Positions 26,771 to 36,628 are shown, counted from the first letter of the stretch. The stretch: 64,000 nucleotides of DNA from Acinetobacter sp. ANC 4558 (GCF_002135375.1 NZ_NEGH01000008.1:62001-126000); one strand, 5' to 3'. Numbers and translations: made by a program. The notes: generated from the sequence alone by a model not told the origin.

Positions 26771-28666
26771 ATGGCCTATATTACGTTAAGGGATGTCCAA
26801 CTTGCTTTTGGCGGACCTGCCTTACTCGACGGCGCGAATTTTAACTTAGAACGTGGCGAAAGAGTGTGTTTAATCGGCCGAAATGGTGAAGGTAAGTCTA
26901 CCTTACTTAAACTCATTGACGGTAGTTTACTGCCAGATGCAGGTGAAGTTTCACTACAAAATGGCATCACAATCTCCATGCTTGCACAAGATGTACCCAT
27001 GGATTCAGGAAAAGTTTCTGATATTGTAGCAGATGGTGCGGGAGAAGCAGCTGAAGTATTACGCGCTTATCATGAAGCAAGCGATGCCTGTGTGCTTGGT
27101 GATATGGAAGCATGTGATCGTATGGGTCACTTGCAGCATAAAATGGATCAGTTTGATGGTTGGGCATTAGAAACCAAAGTTAACTCTATTCTTAGTAAAA
27201 TGAGCTTAGATCCAGATGCAGATTTAGCCGACTTATCTGGTGGTCGTAAACGCCGTGTACTTTTGGCTCGTGCGCTTCTTACTCAACCTGATGTATTACT
27301 TCTGGATGAACCAACTAACCACTTAGATGTTGAAAGTATTGAATGGCTTGAAAAGTTCTTGCTCGATCAAAATAATTTAACACTTTTATTTATTTCTCAT
27401 GACCGTTCATTTGTAGATAGCATTGCCACTCGTATTGTTGAACTAGATCGTGGAACTTTACGAAGTTACGAGGGTAACTATTCACGCTATTTAGACCTTA
27501 AAGCACAACAAATGGAAGCTGAAGAAAAGCAAAATGCTTTATTCGATAAGCGTTTAGCTGAGGAAGAAGTCTGGATTCGCCAAGGAATTAAAGCGCGTCG
27601 TACCCGTAATGAAGGACGAGTTCGAGCACTTAAAGAGTTACGTGAACAATCTAAAGCACGTCGTTCACAACAAGGTAAAGTAAGCATGGCAACTCAAGAT
27701 GCCAATCGCTCAGGCAAATTAGTCTTTGACATTGAAAACCTCAGTGTTGCTTTTGGTGACAATGCACCAATCATTAAAGATTTCTCTGCCTTAGTCCTTC
27801 GTGGTGACCGTATTGGTTTAGTCGGTGATAATGGCGTAGGAAAAACTACCCTAATTAAAGCTATTCTTGGTGAACTTGAACATACTGGTTCAGTCAAAAC
27901 AGGAACACAACTCGAAGTTGCCTATTTTGATCAGTTGCGCAATGCACTTGATCTTGAAAAAACGGTAAAAGATAACGTTTCAGAAGGTTCAGATCATGTT
28001 GATGTAAATGGTCACCGTCGTCATATTTATAGCTATTTACAAGATTTCTTGTTTTCACCAGAACGTGCTCGAACACCTGTAAAAGCATTATCTGGTGGTG
28101 AACGTAATCGTATTCTATTGGCAAAACTATTACTGAAACCATCTAACTTAATTGTCATGGATGAGCCAACGAATGATCTAGATATGGTGACCTTAGAGTT
28201 ACTTGAAGAGATGCTTGGCGGCTACAAAGGTACATTACTTTTGATTTCACATGACCGTGCATTTATGGATAATGTCGTCACATCAACTTGGGTCTTTGAT
28301 GGAAAAGGCAATATTGATGAATATATTGGTGGATACCAAGACTATTTAGAACAACGTCCAGACCAAACTGTTGTAGATCAAAAAAGTGATGTTAAAAAAG
28401 CACTCGCGAAAGCTGAGGCTGCTATTGTGCCAAAAAAAGCCAAGTTAAGTTATAAAGATCAACGTGAGTTAGATAGTTTACCTGCTGAAATTGAATCTTT
28501 AGAAGCTGAACAAACTGAGCTAACCAACAAACTTGCTGATGGTTCATGGTTTATTCAAAATGCGGATGCAGCGACAAAAGCATCCGAACGCCTTTTAGAA
28601 ATTGAAGAGCTTTTACTTGAAAAGTTAGATCGTTGGGATACCTTAGAGAATCTAACAAAAGCATAA
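26771..28666 (+). CDS. uup: ABC-F ATPase Uup
   Basis: A 631-residue cytoplasmic protein with two ABC domains and no membrane segment. Walker A is GRNGEGKST (first) and GDNGVGKTT (second), signatures LSGGRKRRV and LSGGERNRI, and Walker B LLDEPTNHLD and VMDEPTNDLD. A C-terminal coiled-coil DNA-binding domain (about 560-631) is characteristic of Uup. Uup acts on ribosomes and in limiting transposon excision and template-switching in E. coli. Size is as expected. Confidence 0.93.
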   Translation: MAYITLRDVQLAFGGPALLDGANFNLERGERVCLIGRNGEGKSTLLKLIDGSLLPDAGEVSLQNGITISMLAQDVPMDSGKVSDIVADGAGEAAEVLRAYHEASDACVLGDMEACDRMGHLQHKMDQFDGWALETKVNSILSKMSLDPDADLADLSGGRKRRVLLARALLTQPDVLLLDEPTNHLDVESIEWLEKFLLDQNNLTLLFISHDRSFVDSIATRIVELDRGTLRSYEGNYSRYLDLKAQQMEAEEKQNALFDKRLAEEEVWIRQGIKARRTRNEGRVRALKELREQSKARRSQQGKVSMATQDANRSGKLVFDIENLSVAFGDNAPIIKDFSALVLRGDRIGLVGDNGVGKTTLIKAILGELEHTGSVKTGTQLEVAYFDQLRNALDLEKTVKDNVSEGSDHVDVNGHRRHIYSYLQDFLFSPERARTPVKALSGGERNRILLAKLLLKPSNLIVMDEPTNDLDMVTLELLEEMLGGYKGTLLLISHDRAFMDNVVTSTWVFDGKGNIDEYIGGYQDYLEQRPDQTVVDQKSDVKKALAKAEAAIVPKKAKLSYKDQRELDSLPAEIESLEAEQTELTNKLADGSWFIQNADAATKASERLLEIEELLLEKLDRWDTLENLTKA

Positions 28667-28673
28667 ACCTTTT

Positions 28674-28712
28674 AAAAAGCATCTACATACTCATATGTAG
28701 ATGCTTTTTATT
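28674..28712 (+). terminator. uup terminator with a 16-bp stem
   Basis: A perfect sixteen-base stem (28674-28689 with 28694-28709, core AGCATCTACATA) has a four-base loop CTCA. The A's on the left and T's on the right extend it into a strong intrinsic terminator. Confidence 0.9.
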
Positions 28713-28762
28713 TCATAAAAAATACTGATAAACTGATAATAATTAAGGAATGAACAAACCCT

Positions 28763-29698
28763 ATGAGTCAAAAACCAGAATATCAACCCGGTGAGTTTCA
28801 ATGGTCTTTTTTGCTACCTCAATACTGGGGGATCTGGATTGGCATTATCTTCCTGATGATTCTGGCAATATTACCTTGGTGCGTTCAATATCGTCTTGCA
28901 ACATCATTGGGTCGTTTCTCTTTTAAACGTTTAAAGTCTCGACGAAAAACAACATTACGTAATTTAGAAGTTTGTTTTCCTGAATGGTCTCAAGAACAAA
29001 TCTATCAAAATGCCGAACACGTATTTATTGATCAAATACTGGGTGTATTTGAAACATTAAATGCATGGTATTGCCCAAAGTGGTTTAAAGGACGTGTGGA
29101 AATTGAAGGCTTAGCACATCTTCAAAAAGCACAAGCGCAAGGTAAAGGTGTCTTACTATTAGGTACACATTCCACATTACTTGATGCTGGAGGATATGCC
29201 TGCGCACAATATTTTGATCCAGATGTTGTCTATCGTCCGCAAAACAACCCTTTACTCGATATGCTTATCTATCGTTGTCGTGCAACAATTTATACTCATC
29301 AAATCGATCATGATGATATGCGAGGTTTGATTCGTCATTTAAAAAATGGTCGTGCGATTTGGTATAGTCCAGATCAAGACTTCGGCTTAAAACAAGGAGT
29401 AATGGCTCCATTTTTTGGTGTTCCTGCTGCCACGGTAACCGCACATAGACGTTTGCTCAAAATGACAAAAGCGGATGCTATTCCACTTTATTTTTATCGT
29501 GATGGTGATATTCGTAATCCAAAATATAAAATTTTAATCGAACCTGTACTCCAAAGCTTCCCAAGTGATGATGAATTAGCAGATGCCACATTAACGAACC
29601 TCATTATTGAACGTCAATTACGTATTGCACCGACTCAATATATGTGGTTTCACAGACGATTTAAAACACGTCCAAATGGCTGGAATAGCATTTATTAA
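28763..29698 (+). CDS. Lipid A late acyltransferase (LpxL/LpxM family)
   Basis: A 311-residue inner-membrane acyltransferase that adds a secondary acyl chain to lipid A. An N-terminal membrane helix (about 28-42) precedes the catalytic HX4D motif HSTLLD near residue 136. The segment IWYSPDQDFG is also conserved in the family. It is not clear whether it is the LpxL or the LpxM counterpart. It is the last plus-strand gene before asd. Confidence 0.85.
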   Translation: MSQKPEYQPGEFQWSFLLPQYWGIWIGIIFLMILAILPWCVQYRLATSLGRFSFKRLKSRRKTTLRNLEVCFPEWSQEQIYQNAEHVFIDQILGVFETLNAWYCPKWFKGRVEIEGLAHLQKAQAQGKGVLLLGTHSTLLDAGGYACAQYFDPDVVYRPQNNPLLDMLIYRCRATIYTHQIDHDDMRGLIRHLKNGRAIWYSPDQDFGLKQGVMAPFFGVPAATVTAHRRLLKMTKADAIPLYFYRDGDIRNPKYKILIEPVLQSFPSDDELADATLTNLIIERQLRIAPTQYMWFHRRFKTRPNGWNSIY

Positions 29699-29718
29699 AT
29701 ACATCACAAGTGATCATA

Positions 29719-29762
29719 AAAAAGCTAAGCCCGAAATTTGCATCCTACATAAATCGGGCTTA
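29719..29762 (-). terminator. Minus-strand hairpin terminator between the acyltransferase gene and asd
   Basis: AAGCCCGA (29727-29734) and TCGGGCTT (29754-29761) form an eight-pair stem with a 19-base loop. On the minus strand it is followed by AGC and six T's, so it suits a minus-strand transcript; the plus strand lacks a T tract. Confidence 0.6.
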
Positions 29763-29776
29763 TATGGTTGTGCTTT

Positions 29777-29875
29777 TCAAACTTTTTTTCTCGGACCTTC
29801 CTTTCCTTTTTTCTTTTGACCAACTCTGGCGTAGAACTCCTTTCCACCTTCAAAGCTGACTAAATCAATGTACAT
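29777..29875 (-). CDS. Candidate 32-residue basic small protein or 3' gene relic
   Basis: A 32-residue ORF starting MYIDLVSFEGGKEFYARV and ending in a Lys/Arg-rich tail. The open frame continues upstream of this ATG to about 29926 without another start. A terminator on the same strand lies 16 bases past its stop. There is no clear ribosome-binding site at the ATG. It is either a real small gene with an unusual start or the tail of a gene whose 5' part has been lost. No family is recognised. Confidence 0.35.
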   Translation of the reverse strand: MYIDLVSFEGGKEFYARVGQKKKGKEGPRKKV

Positions 29876-30085
29876 TACATTTTTGTATCGATATAGTTCC
29901 GTAAACTGATTATGTTGTAAGCATTAAACTACAACTGCTTAAATAATCATTTTTATATTCACGCTAGCTACATATAGCTCTTTATATTCTTATTTTTTTA
30001 TCTACTCATAAATTTATATCAGTTTTGTATCTAAGGCAAACAAGATATATTGCATAATATTCTTGATGTTTTCATCGTGTAATAC

Positions 30086-30113
30086 TTGCAGATAATTACC
30101 CTTTTGATACACT
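30086..30113 (+). promoter_or_regulatory. Candidate asd promoter
   Basis: TTGCAG (30086-30091) and TACACT (30108-30113) are 16 bases apart, about 40 bases before the asd ATG. The rest of the 454-base gap before asd is AT-rich with no other supported gene on the plus strand. Confidence 0.4.
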
Positions 30114-30152
30114 CAAGTCCCCTTTTTATTTTACGCACCGAGGCAAAATGAC

Positions 30153-31271
30153 ATGAAAGTAGGTCTGGTCGGTTGGCGCGGGATGGTCGGTTCCGTCCTT
30201 ATGCAACGAATGGTTGAAGAAAATGATTTTGCTCACTTTGAGCCATTTTATTTTTCTACCAGTAATGCAGGCGGTGAATCTCCTGTATTTGGCGGTAAAA
30301 CTGCCCCAGCACTTATGGATGCAACAGACATTACCAGTCTGAAGCAAATGGATGTCATTATTACCTGTCAAGGTGGCGATTACACATCTGATGTTTTTCC
30401 TAAGTTAAAAGCTGAAAATTGGAATGGTTACTGGATTGATGCAGCATCTACATTACGTATGGATGATGAAGCAATCATTGTACTTGATCCAGTCAACATG
30501 AATGTGATCAAAGATGGCTTAGTCAAAGGTACTAAAACATACGTTGGCGGTAACTGTACAGTTTCACTCATGCTGATGGGCTTAGGTGGTTTATTCCAAA
30601 ATAATTTAGTGGAATGGGCAACATCGATGACCTATCAAGCAGCGTCTGGCGCTGGCGCGCAGAATATGCGTGAACTCATCAATGGAATGGGTTATTTATA
30701 TAACAATACCAAAGATTTACTTGATGATCCTAAATCTCCGATCTTAGATATTGATGCTCAAATTGCTGCATTACAGCGTAGCGAAGGCTTTCCTTCTGCA
30801 AACTTTGGTGTTCCTTTAGCAGGCTCTTTAATTCCTTATATTGATAAACAATTGGACAGTGGTCAGTCTAAAGAAGAATGGAAAGGTCAAGTTGAAACCA
30901 ATAAAATCTTAGGTAATCAGCAAATTGTACCTATTGATGGGCATTGTGTCCGTATTGGTGCAATGCGTTGCCACTCTCAAGCATTAACCTTGAAATTGAA
31001 AAAAGATATACCGCTTGATGAGATTGAAGATTTGCTTAGAAATGCAAATCCATGGGCAAAAGTAATTCCAAATACACGTGAAGCATCAATGACTGATTTA
31101 ACACCTGTTGCAGTCACTGGTACATTAACGGTTCCTGTTGGTCGTTTACGTAAGTTAAACATGGGTAAAGAGTACTTAGGTGCATTTACCGTAGGTGACC
31201 AGTTATTATGGGGTGCAGCAGAACCTTTACGTCGCATGTTACGCATTCTGATTGAATTTAAAAATAGCTAG
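30153..31271 (+). CDS. asd: Aspartate-semialdehyde dehydrogenase
   Basis: A 372-residue NADPH-dependent enzyme that makes aspartate-4-semialdehyde for lysine, threonine, methionine and diaminopimelate synthesis. The NADP-binding start is [16 protein letters not shown]; catalytic Cys135 lies in [10 protein letters not shown]; active-site His lies in [16 protein letters not shown]. Length fits the proteobacterial form. It is followed by a strong terminator, so FimV-like genes have their own transcription. Confidence 0.95.
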   Translation: MKVGLVGWRGMVGSVLMQRMVEENDFAHFEPFYFSTSNAGGESPVFGGKTAPALMDATDITSLKQMDVIITCQGGDYTSDVFPKLKAENWNGYWIDAASTLRMDDEAIIVLDPVNMNVIKDGLVKGTKTYVGGNCTVSLMLMGLGGLFQNNLVEWATSMTYQAASGAGAQNMRELINGMGYLYNNTKDLLDDPKSPILDIDAQIAALQRSEGFPSANFGVPLAGSLIPYIDKQLDSGQSKEEWKGQVETNKILGNQQIVPIDGHCVRIGAMRCHSQALTLKLKKDIPLDEIEDLLRNANPWAKVIPNTREASMTDLTPVAVTGTLTVPVGRLRKLNMGKEYLGAFTVGDQLLWGAAEPLRRMLRILIEFKNS

Positions 31272-31290
31272 TCCTTATTTTTAAAATTAA

Positions 31291-31320
31291 AACCGATCAA
31301 ATTTGATCGGTTTTTTTTAT
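31291..31320 (+). terminator. asd terminator
   Basis: AACCGATCAA (31291-31300) pairs with TTGATCGGTT (31303-31312), and a long T run follows. Confidence 0.9.
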
Positions 31321-31407
31321 TTTGATTAATTACAATATATTTACAAATAACTAACAAAAAGATACTCTCTAGATTAATAATAATTTAAAATTCAGAGAAA
31401 AAGTAAA

Positions 31408-32697
31408 ATGAAATTATATAATAAACTTTACTTTGCAATCATGACTGTAATCTGTACACAGCACTCGCACTCTATCTCTATAGAGCCAATACAATTACAT
31501 TCTTCCATAGGAGAGCTTTTGTATGCGGAAATTAATTTCCAACAAGCCAATATCAATATGCCCATTAATGTCAGTCTAGCCCAACCTGAAGATTTACAAT
31601 TTATTGGAATACAACATGCTCCACTCAATGATTTAAATTTTTTTGTACGCAAACTTAATGATGGCACTGGTGTGATTACCATCACCTCTTCTAAACCGAT
31701 GACATCTTCTCATCTTAACATCGTCATTAAAATTAAAGAGGGCTCAAATATACGCTTACAACACCTCTTACTCGCTCTATCAAAGTATTCTCTTGAAAAC
31801 AAGAATCAACTTACTCAGTCTAATCAGGAAAAACTACTCTCTCCGATGTTTGTGATTAATGAACAAGACATTGCCCTAAATCTACCGAGATCAAATCAAA
31901 ATAATGAACTCTCAACCACCTCTAATCATGAAATAGCATCTGTACATTTTCCAGAACAAAGTTTAGTTATTTCAAAGGCTCTCCCACCCGTACTCAACAG
32001 TGAGTTACAAAGAGAACCTACAGAACCAAAGACAAATCAGATAAAAATTCTAGCGATAGGAAATAGAAATCCATCTCAACCACTCAAATTCTCTTCATCT
32101 AAAGACCAACAAACCATACCACGCATTTCTCAGTTACAAAATCAAATGCTCTTAACTCAATTAACAACTGAACGCTCATTGAAAATCTCGAATAATCCAC
32201 CACCTACCTTAAATAATATTTCGACAGTACCGTATATTGAGCCAATCATCGATCCTTTTGACCTACTCACGAGTAATCCTTCTATTTCCAGTCACATACA
32301 AACTTCTTTGACACATCTCAATGTAGAAAGCCCTTTAACCCACACAACAGTACAATATACGGTTCAAAAAAATGACTCTCTGTGGAAAATAGCATCTCAA
32401 ATCTTAACGAAAAAAAATCACTCGATTCATAAAATCATGACCCAAATTAAAGTGGATAATCAACATGCGTTCATTCATGGAGATATTCATAAACTTAAAA
32501 AAGGTGCTATTTTGGCGATTAATACGTCATATCAAAATATAAAAACTACTGAAAATAATGTACTTGCACAAAAAAATATTAAAAACTACTTAAAAAGTGA
32601 AATCAAATATTCAGGGCATTTATCTCAACTTAATTTAATGACTCGAAATGCTTCTTATCATTTTCAAATGTTGACACAAGAGACATATTCAACATGA
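31408..32697 (+). CDS. FimV-like protein, exported N-terminal half with LysM-like domain
   Basis: A 429-residue protein with an N-terminal signal peptide (to about residue 22) and the FimV N-terminal domain (SSIGELLYAEINFQQ, LRF-like strands), a low-complexity Ser/Thr/Pro linker and a LysM-like segment at about 315-372 (YTVQKNDSLWKIAS, then LKKGAILAI). It ends about 45 residues later without the membrane helix and cytoplasmic TPR part of intact FimV, which are encoded by the next gene. The asd-fimV-truA order is that of pseudomonads. It would bind peptidoglycan and help organise polar type IV pilus or secretion machinery, by analogy. Confidence 0.75.
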   Translation: MKLYNKLYFAIMTVICTQHSHSISIEPIQLHSSIGELLYAEINFQQANINMPINVSLAQPEDLQFIGIQHAPLNDLNFFVRKLNDGTGVITITSSKPMTSSHLNIVIKIKEGSNIRLQHLLLALSKYSLENKNQLTQSNQEKLLSPMFVINEQDIALNLPRSNQNNELSTTSNHEIASVHFPEQSLVISKALPPVLNSELQREPTEPKTNQIKILAIGNRNPSQPLKFSSSKDQQTIPRISQLQNQMLLTQLTTERSLKISNNPPPTLNNISTVPYIEPIIDPFDLLTSNPSISSHIQTSLTHLNVESPLTHTTVQYTVQKNDSLWKIASQILTKKNHSIHKIMTQIKVDNQHAFIHGDIHKLKKGAILAINTSYQNIKTTENNVLAQKNIKNYLKSEIKYSGHLSQLNLMTRNASYHFQMLTQETYST

Positions 32698-32804
32698 CAG
32701 CTCTGCAAAAAATTAAATGAATGAATGAGATTCGTAATTTTTAAAATCGAGTTAATTTGCTAAACAAAAAAAAGCCATCATAAAATCTCGGAGTGAATGC
32801 CACT

Positions 32805-33566
32805 ATGTTGAAGTATATTTTTCTACTTATTCTGATATTAACCATGGTTTTAATCTATTTCATCAAATTTAAAAAAAACCATTTAAAATCACGTAAATTT
32901 AATCGTACATACAAAACACTAAAACAAGAAAATAATCGATCATCTACACGTGAAATTTATCAAAATATTACTGCATTAATTAATGATCGCAATTTTTTTG
33001 CTGCTGAAGCACAAATTCATCATGCCCTCAAACAAGATAAATCGCAGCATGAGCTCTATCTTCTTCTATTAGACATTTATATCTTTAAAAATGATACATT
33101 TGCAAGTGATCAGTTACTTCAACTGCTACGTACATTAGACCAAGAAGAAATTTTAAATCAAGTAAAGAGTAAACTCCAAGAGCATCTCAATCATGTAGAT
33201 ACCATTGAGTTTACCCCCCAACAATCTTCACATGCTATCAACCGACCCACAAATTCAGTACATCAACCAACAACATCAGAGACGACTGTCAATTTAGATG
33301 AATATTCAATAAATTTTGATACCCCAGAAGAAACAATGGATCATCTTGAGGTATTTCTTTCTACTTCCACGCACCCCATCATTCCCCCCCCTGATGCTGA
33401 TGACATTCAAACAGATGAAATTACTTTGAATTTTGAACTTGCTGAAAAATATATCGAATTAGGCACTTATGATAAAGTCAGGGAATTACTGACAGAATTC
33501 GAAAAAATATATACAACTGAACAGCGTTTACGCGCTGATCAAATTTTAAAAAAAATCGCTTCTTAA
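32805..33566 (+). CDS. FimV-like protein, membrane helix and cytoplasmic C-terminal half
   Basis: A 253-residue protein. It starts with a membrane helix (residues 3-22, YIFLLILILTMVLIYFIKF) and continues into a TPR-like helical region (INDRNFFAAEAQIHHAL, LYLLLLDIYIFKN) and a FimV C-terminal domain (FELAEKYIELGTYDKVRELL), with an acidic linker between them. It is the missing C-terminal half of the upstream gene, 107 bases away. I chose ATG 32805 over the GTG at 32793, because the GTG overlaps the GGAG site that would serve the ATG. Confidence 0.75.
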   Translation: MLKYIFLLILILTMVLIYFIKFKKNHLKSRKFNRTYKTLKQENNRSSTREIYQNITALINDRNFFAAEAQIHHALKQDKSQHELYLLLLDIYIFKNDTFASDQLLQLLRTLDQEEILNQVKSKLQEHLNHVDTIEFTPQQSSHAINRPTNSVHQPTTSETTVNLDEYSINFDTPEETMDHLEVFLSTSTHPIIPPPDADDIQTDEITLNFELAEKYIELGTYDKVRELLTEFEKIYTTEQRLRADQILKKIAS

Positions 33567-33622
33567 CTTTTTTAGATCTATGATTTAACCATTATCGAAT
33601 GATTTTAAGGATAAGCGCAATC

Positions 33623-34591
33623 ATGAAAAAAATTGGACTCATTTATATGGGAGGAACATTCGGATGTATTGGTGATTCTTTAAGCCCAATGCCCGCAGAA
33701 GCATTTATTCCACAGCTCAAAAAAGTTTTACCTCTTCACCTAAATATTGAATGTTTTATCGCACCTGTAATTAAAGATAGTAGTGCCTGTACCGCCAAAG
33801 ACTGGCTAAAACTCGTTCAATATTTGCAAGTATTACAACGCGATGGTTTTCAACACTTTGTGATTATTCATGGTACAGATACTCTCAGCTATGCAAGTGC
33901 TGTACTTGCTCAATTTATGGCAAAATCTGCCCATGTTATTTTAACAGGCAGCCAATATCCTTTACTCACAGTAACTGGAGGGGATACTCGTGAATTCACA
34001 GATGCTTTAGAAAATTTAAATTTTGCACTCAATGCGATTAATCAGTGTTCTGCTGGAGTTTATCTCGCATTTCATTATCAACTTATTCACGCACAAACAG
34101 CCTTAAAAATACATACAACAGATTTAAATGCTTTTCATGGCATTTCTGTATCACAAGATATCCAACAAGCTTCAAACGCATTTCTCATTGAAAACATACA
34201 TATTGAAAAAGCTGCACAATTTAACTGTGTCAACTGGATGATGCAACCCATTGAACAATACTTACTCTCGTTGAATTTAAAAAATATATTAGAAGCACCT
34301 CCACACTGTTTAATTCTTCAAGGCTTTGGTATCGGGAATCTTGCAATTAATTCCGAAATACTTTCAATAATACACAGTTTACAAGCTAAGAATTGTGCCG
34401 TCATTCTCACCACACAAGTGCCTTTTGGAGAAATCGATCAGCGATATGCGATTAGTGATTGGGTACAGACCGCAAAAATTTTAGTCAGTAATACCAAAAG
34501 TCATGCTGATCTTTATGCAAAAACCCTTAAAATGTATTTAAAATACGATGCTATAGACCAATGGCATACACATTGGGGCAGTGATTTTTAA
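33623..34591 (+). CDS. Asparaginase, cytoplasmic AnsA-like
   Basis: A 322-residue protein with the type-I asparaginase signatures YMGGTFGCIG near the N-terminus and IHGTDTLSYASAVL, the second catalytic Thr/Asp motif. There is no signal peptide, which supports the cytoplasmic class. It hydrolyses asparagine to aspartate. ATG 33623 follows AAGGA at 10 bases; the earlier ATG at 33599 has no such site. It sits between the FimV-like genes and truA, with truA 12 bases after. Confidence 0.82.
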   Translation: MKKIGLIYMGGTFGCIGDSLSPMPAEAFIPQLKKVLPLHLNIECFIAPVIKDSSACTAKDWLKLVQYLQVLQRDGFQHFVIIHGTDTLSYASAVLAQFMAKSAHVILTGSQYPLLTVTGGDTREFTDALENLNFALNAINQCSAGVYLAFHYQLIHAQTALKIHTTDLNAFHGISVSQDIQQASNAFLIENIHIEKAAQFNCVNWMMQPIEQYLLSLNLKNILEAPPHCLILQGFGIGNLAINSEILSIIHSLQAKNCAVILTTQVPFGEIDQRYAISDWVQTAKILVSNTKSHADLYAKTLKMYLKYDAIDQWHTHWGSDF

Positions 34592-34603
34592 TTTGAGGTG
34601 AAT

Positions 34604-35401
34604 ATGCAACGTTTTGCAGTCGGCATTGAGTTCTGTGGTATTCGCTATAAAGGTTGGCAAACTCAACAACATGGCGTGCCAAGCGTGCAAGAAACCATTG
34701 AAAGAGTTCTCTCAAAAATTGCAGATGAACCTATTATTTTACATGGTGCAGGTCGAACAGATGCAGGAGTCCATGCAACCAATATGGTCGCTCATTTCGA
34801 CACACATGCCGTTCGTCCTATACGAGGATGGCTAATGGGATCGAATAGTACACTACCTAAAGACATTTCAATTCAATGGATCAAAGAAACAAGCTCGGAG
34901 TTTCATGCTCGCTTTAAAGCCCAAGCACGACGTTATCGCTATGTAATTTATAGTAACCCTCAACGCCCAGCGCTTTTACATAAGCAAGTGACACATGCCT
35001 TCTATCCGCTCGATATCGATAAAATGATTGCTGCAGCACAAAAATTTGAAGGAACACATAATTTTGAAAGTTTCCGAGCTGCTGCATGCCAGTCGAATCA
35101 GCCTGTGCGTCATGTGAGTCATTGTCGATTAATTCAACATGGTTGTTATTTGGTTTTAGATATTCAAGCAGATGGCTTTTTACACCATATGGTGAGGAAT
35201 ATTGTGGGATGCTTACTTGAAATTGGTCAAGGAATGTATGAAATTGATCATATTGACAAAATTTTTGCAGCCGAAGACCGAAAAGCTGCAGGAATCACTG
35301 CCCCACCAGATGGTTTATATTTTATTCAAGCACACTATCCAGAGCACTTTAATTTACCACAAGTACCACTTGGCCCACATTGGTTGAACATGCCGGAGTA
35401 A
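34604..35401 (+). CDS. truA: tRNA pseudouridine38-40 synthase
   Basis: A 265-residue enzyme that makes pseudouridine at positions 38-40 of the anticodon arm. The catalytic Asp53 is in GAGRTDAGVHA, and RYRYVIYS and GFLHHMVRNIVG are conserved TruA segments. The ATG at 34604 has GAGG five bases before. It follows asparaginase closely and may be cotranscribed with it. Confidence 0.95.
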   Translation: MQRFAVGIEFCGIRYKGWQTQQHGVPSVQETIERVLSKIADEPIILHGAGRTDAGVHATNMVAHFDTHAVRPIRGWLMGSNSTLPKDISIQWIKETSSEFHARFKAQARRYRYVIYSNPQRPALLHKQVTHAFYPLDIDKMIAAAQKFEGTHNFESFRAAACQSNQPVRHVSHCRLIQHGCYLVLDIQADGFLHHMVRNIVGCLLEIGQGMYEIDHIDKIFAAEDRKAAGITAPPDGLYFIQAHYPEHFNLPQVPLGPHWLNMPE

Positions 35402-35462
35402 TTATCTTTTCATCATAATGACAACGTTGATGAATTAAATAGAAATATTTAAAAGAATCATC

Positions 35463-36470
35463 TTAGCGCTGTTTTCTTTTTCTATATTCGACTGGTGTTT
35501 CATTTGTCCAACGTCTGAATGCACGATAAAAGGTACTTGGTTCAGAAAATCCAGTTAAATATACGACTCGTTCTACACTTTCTGTGGTACTGGCAAGTAA
35601 TCGTTTGGCTAATCGACAACGATAGTCTGATAGAATTTGTTGAAAGCTCGTATGTGCTTCACTCAATTGTGTTCTCAGACGCCTAGGTGTGATATTCAAC
35701 TGTGATGCAACTGTATCAAGAGTCGTTTCTCCGCTCTCTAGCGTTGCTCCAATTGCTCGACGCACCTCTCCGACCAAATCATAGCGAGCAAGCTCTTGGA
35801 GCTTCTCTAATGCCAATTGTTCGTGCAAATGCAATAACTCTGGTTCAGCTTGCCAAAGTGGGTGTTCTAAAATTGCAGGCTCGAAATATAAGCGCGTTTC
35901 TTTTTGCCCTAAACTCACTGGACATTCATAAATACGAAGATATTCTTCATCTGGCGCACCTATATTAAAATTAAAATCAATATAAAGCGGTTGAAAATGA
36001 CCTTCTGTAATAAACTTAAAAAAACGAATAATGCCGGACATTGCACATTCAGAAAAATGTCGATTCACAATATTTTCTGATGCATGTTGAAGACCATTTG
36101 TTAAATAGCAACGATCATCTTCAATCACCAATTTAGCTGAAAAAGCATCACTAATTAAACGTTGATATGCTAGCGCTCTTTTTAATCCTTCACCAAAGTT
36201 TTCAGAAGATACAAATAAATGCTCGATGACCTGTCCTCTAAAAAGAGGTAAATACTCACCTAAATGCAGGCCAATATCTGGGTCTTTACTCACTTCTTCG
36301 GCAGCAATCCAAAATGCGTATTGTGCACTCAATGGAGTTCGATCATTGGTTTCAACTTGAGTCAAGGCAACGCCTGCTTTAGTTAGAATTTCTTCTGTCG
36401 GCAAGCCTGAACGTCGAATAGCTTGATAACCAAGTCGTAAAACAACGGATGCATCTGTTAGCTGACCCAC
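35463..36470 (-). CDS. AraC family regulator with arabinose-binding-like N-domain
   Basis: A 335-residue regulator. The N-terminal 200 residues resemble the OruR/GliR-type sensing domain of AraC regulators (DPDIGLHLGEYLP). The C-terminal HTH_18 domain runs from about residue 235 (TLDTVASQLNITPRRLRTQL and VERVVYLTGFSEPSTFYRAF). No target gene is adjacent on a shared operon, so its regulon is unknown. Confidence 0.88.
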   Translation of the reverse strand: MGQLTDASVVLRLGYQAIRRSGLPTEEILTKAGVALTQVETNDRTPLSAQYAFWIAAEEVSKDPDIGLHLGEYLPLFRGQVIEHLFVSSENFGEGLKRALAYQRLISDAFSAKLVIEDDRCYLTNGLQHASENIVNRHFSECAMSGIIRFFKFITEGHFQPLYIDFNFNIGAPDEEYLRIYECPVSLGQKETRLYFEPAILEHPLWQAEPELLHLHEQLALEKLQELARYDLVGEVRRAIGATLESGETTLDTVASQLNITPRRLRTQLSEAHTSFQQILSDYRCRLAKRLLASTTESVERVVYLTGFSEPSTFYRAFRRWTNETPVEYRKRKQR

Positions 36471-36628
36471 TCAAAACCTTCCTTGCGCAATTGAATTTAT
36501 ATTCCAAATTTAGATTAACTGCGATTGACCGAACTGACAACAAAATACATCATTTATTTGTTTAAATTATTTAACGCTTAAATCTGCCTATTTGACTGAC
36601 AGATGATCATTAGAGAAGCCCTCTAATC

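Noticed and set aside
29607..29819. Plus-strand ORF of 70 residues overlapping the end of the acyltransferase gene
   Set aside because: Low-complexity Phe/Ser/Pro end and overlap with a real gene; the minus strand here is the more protein-like one.
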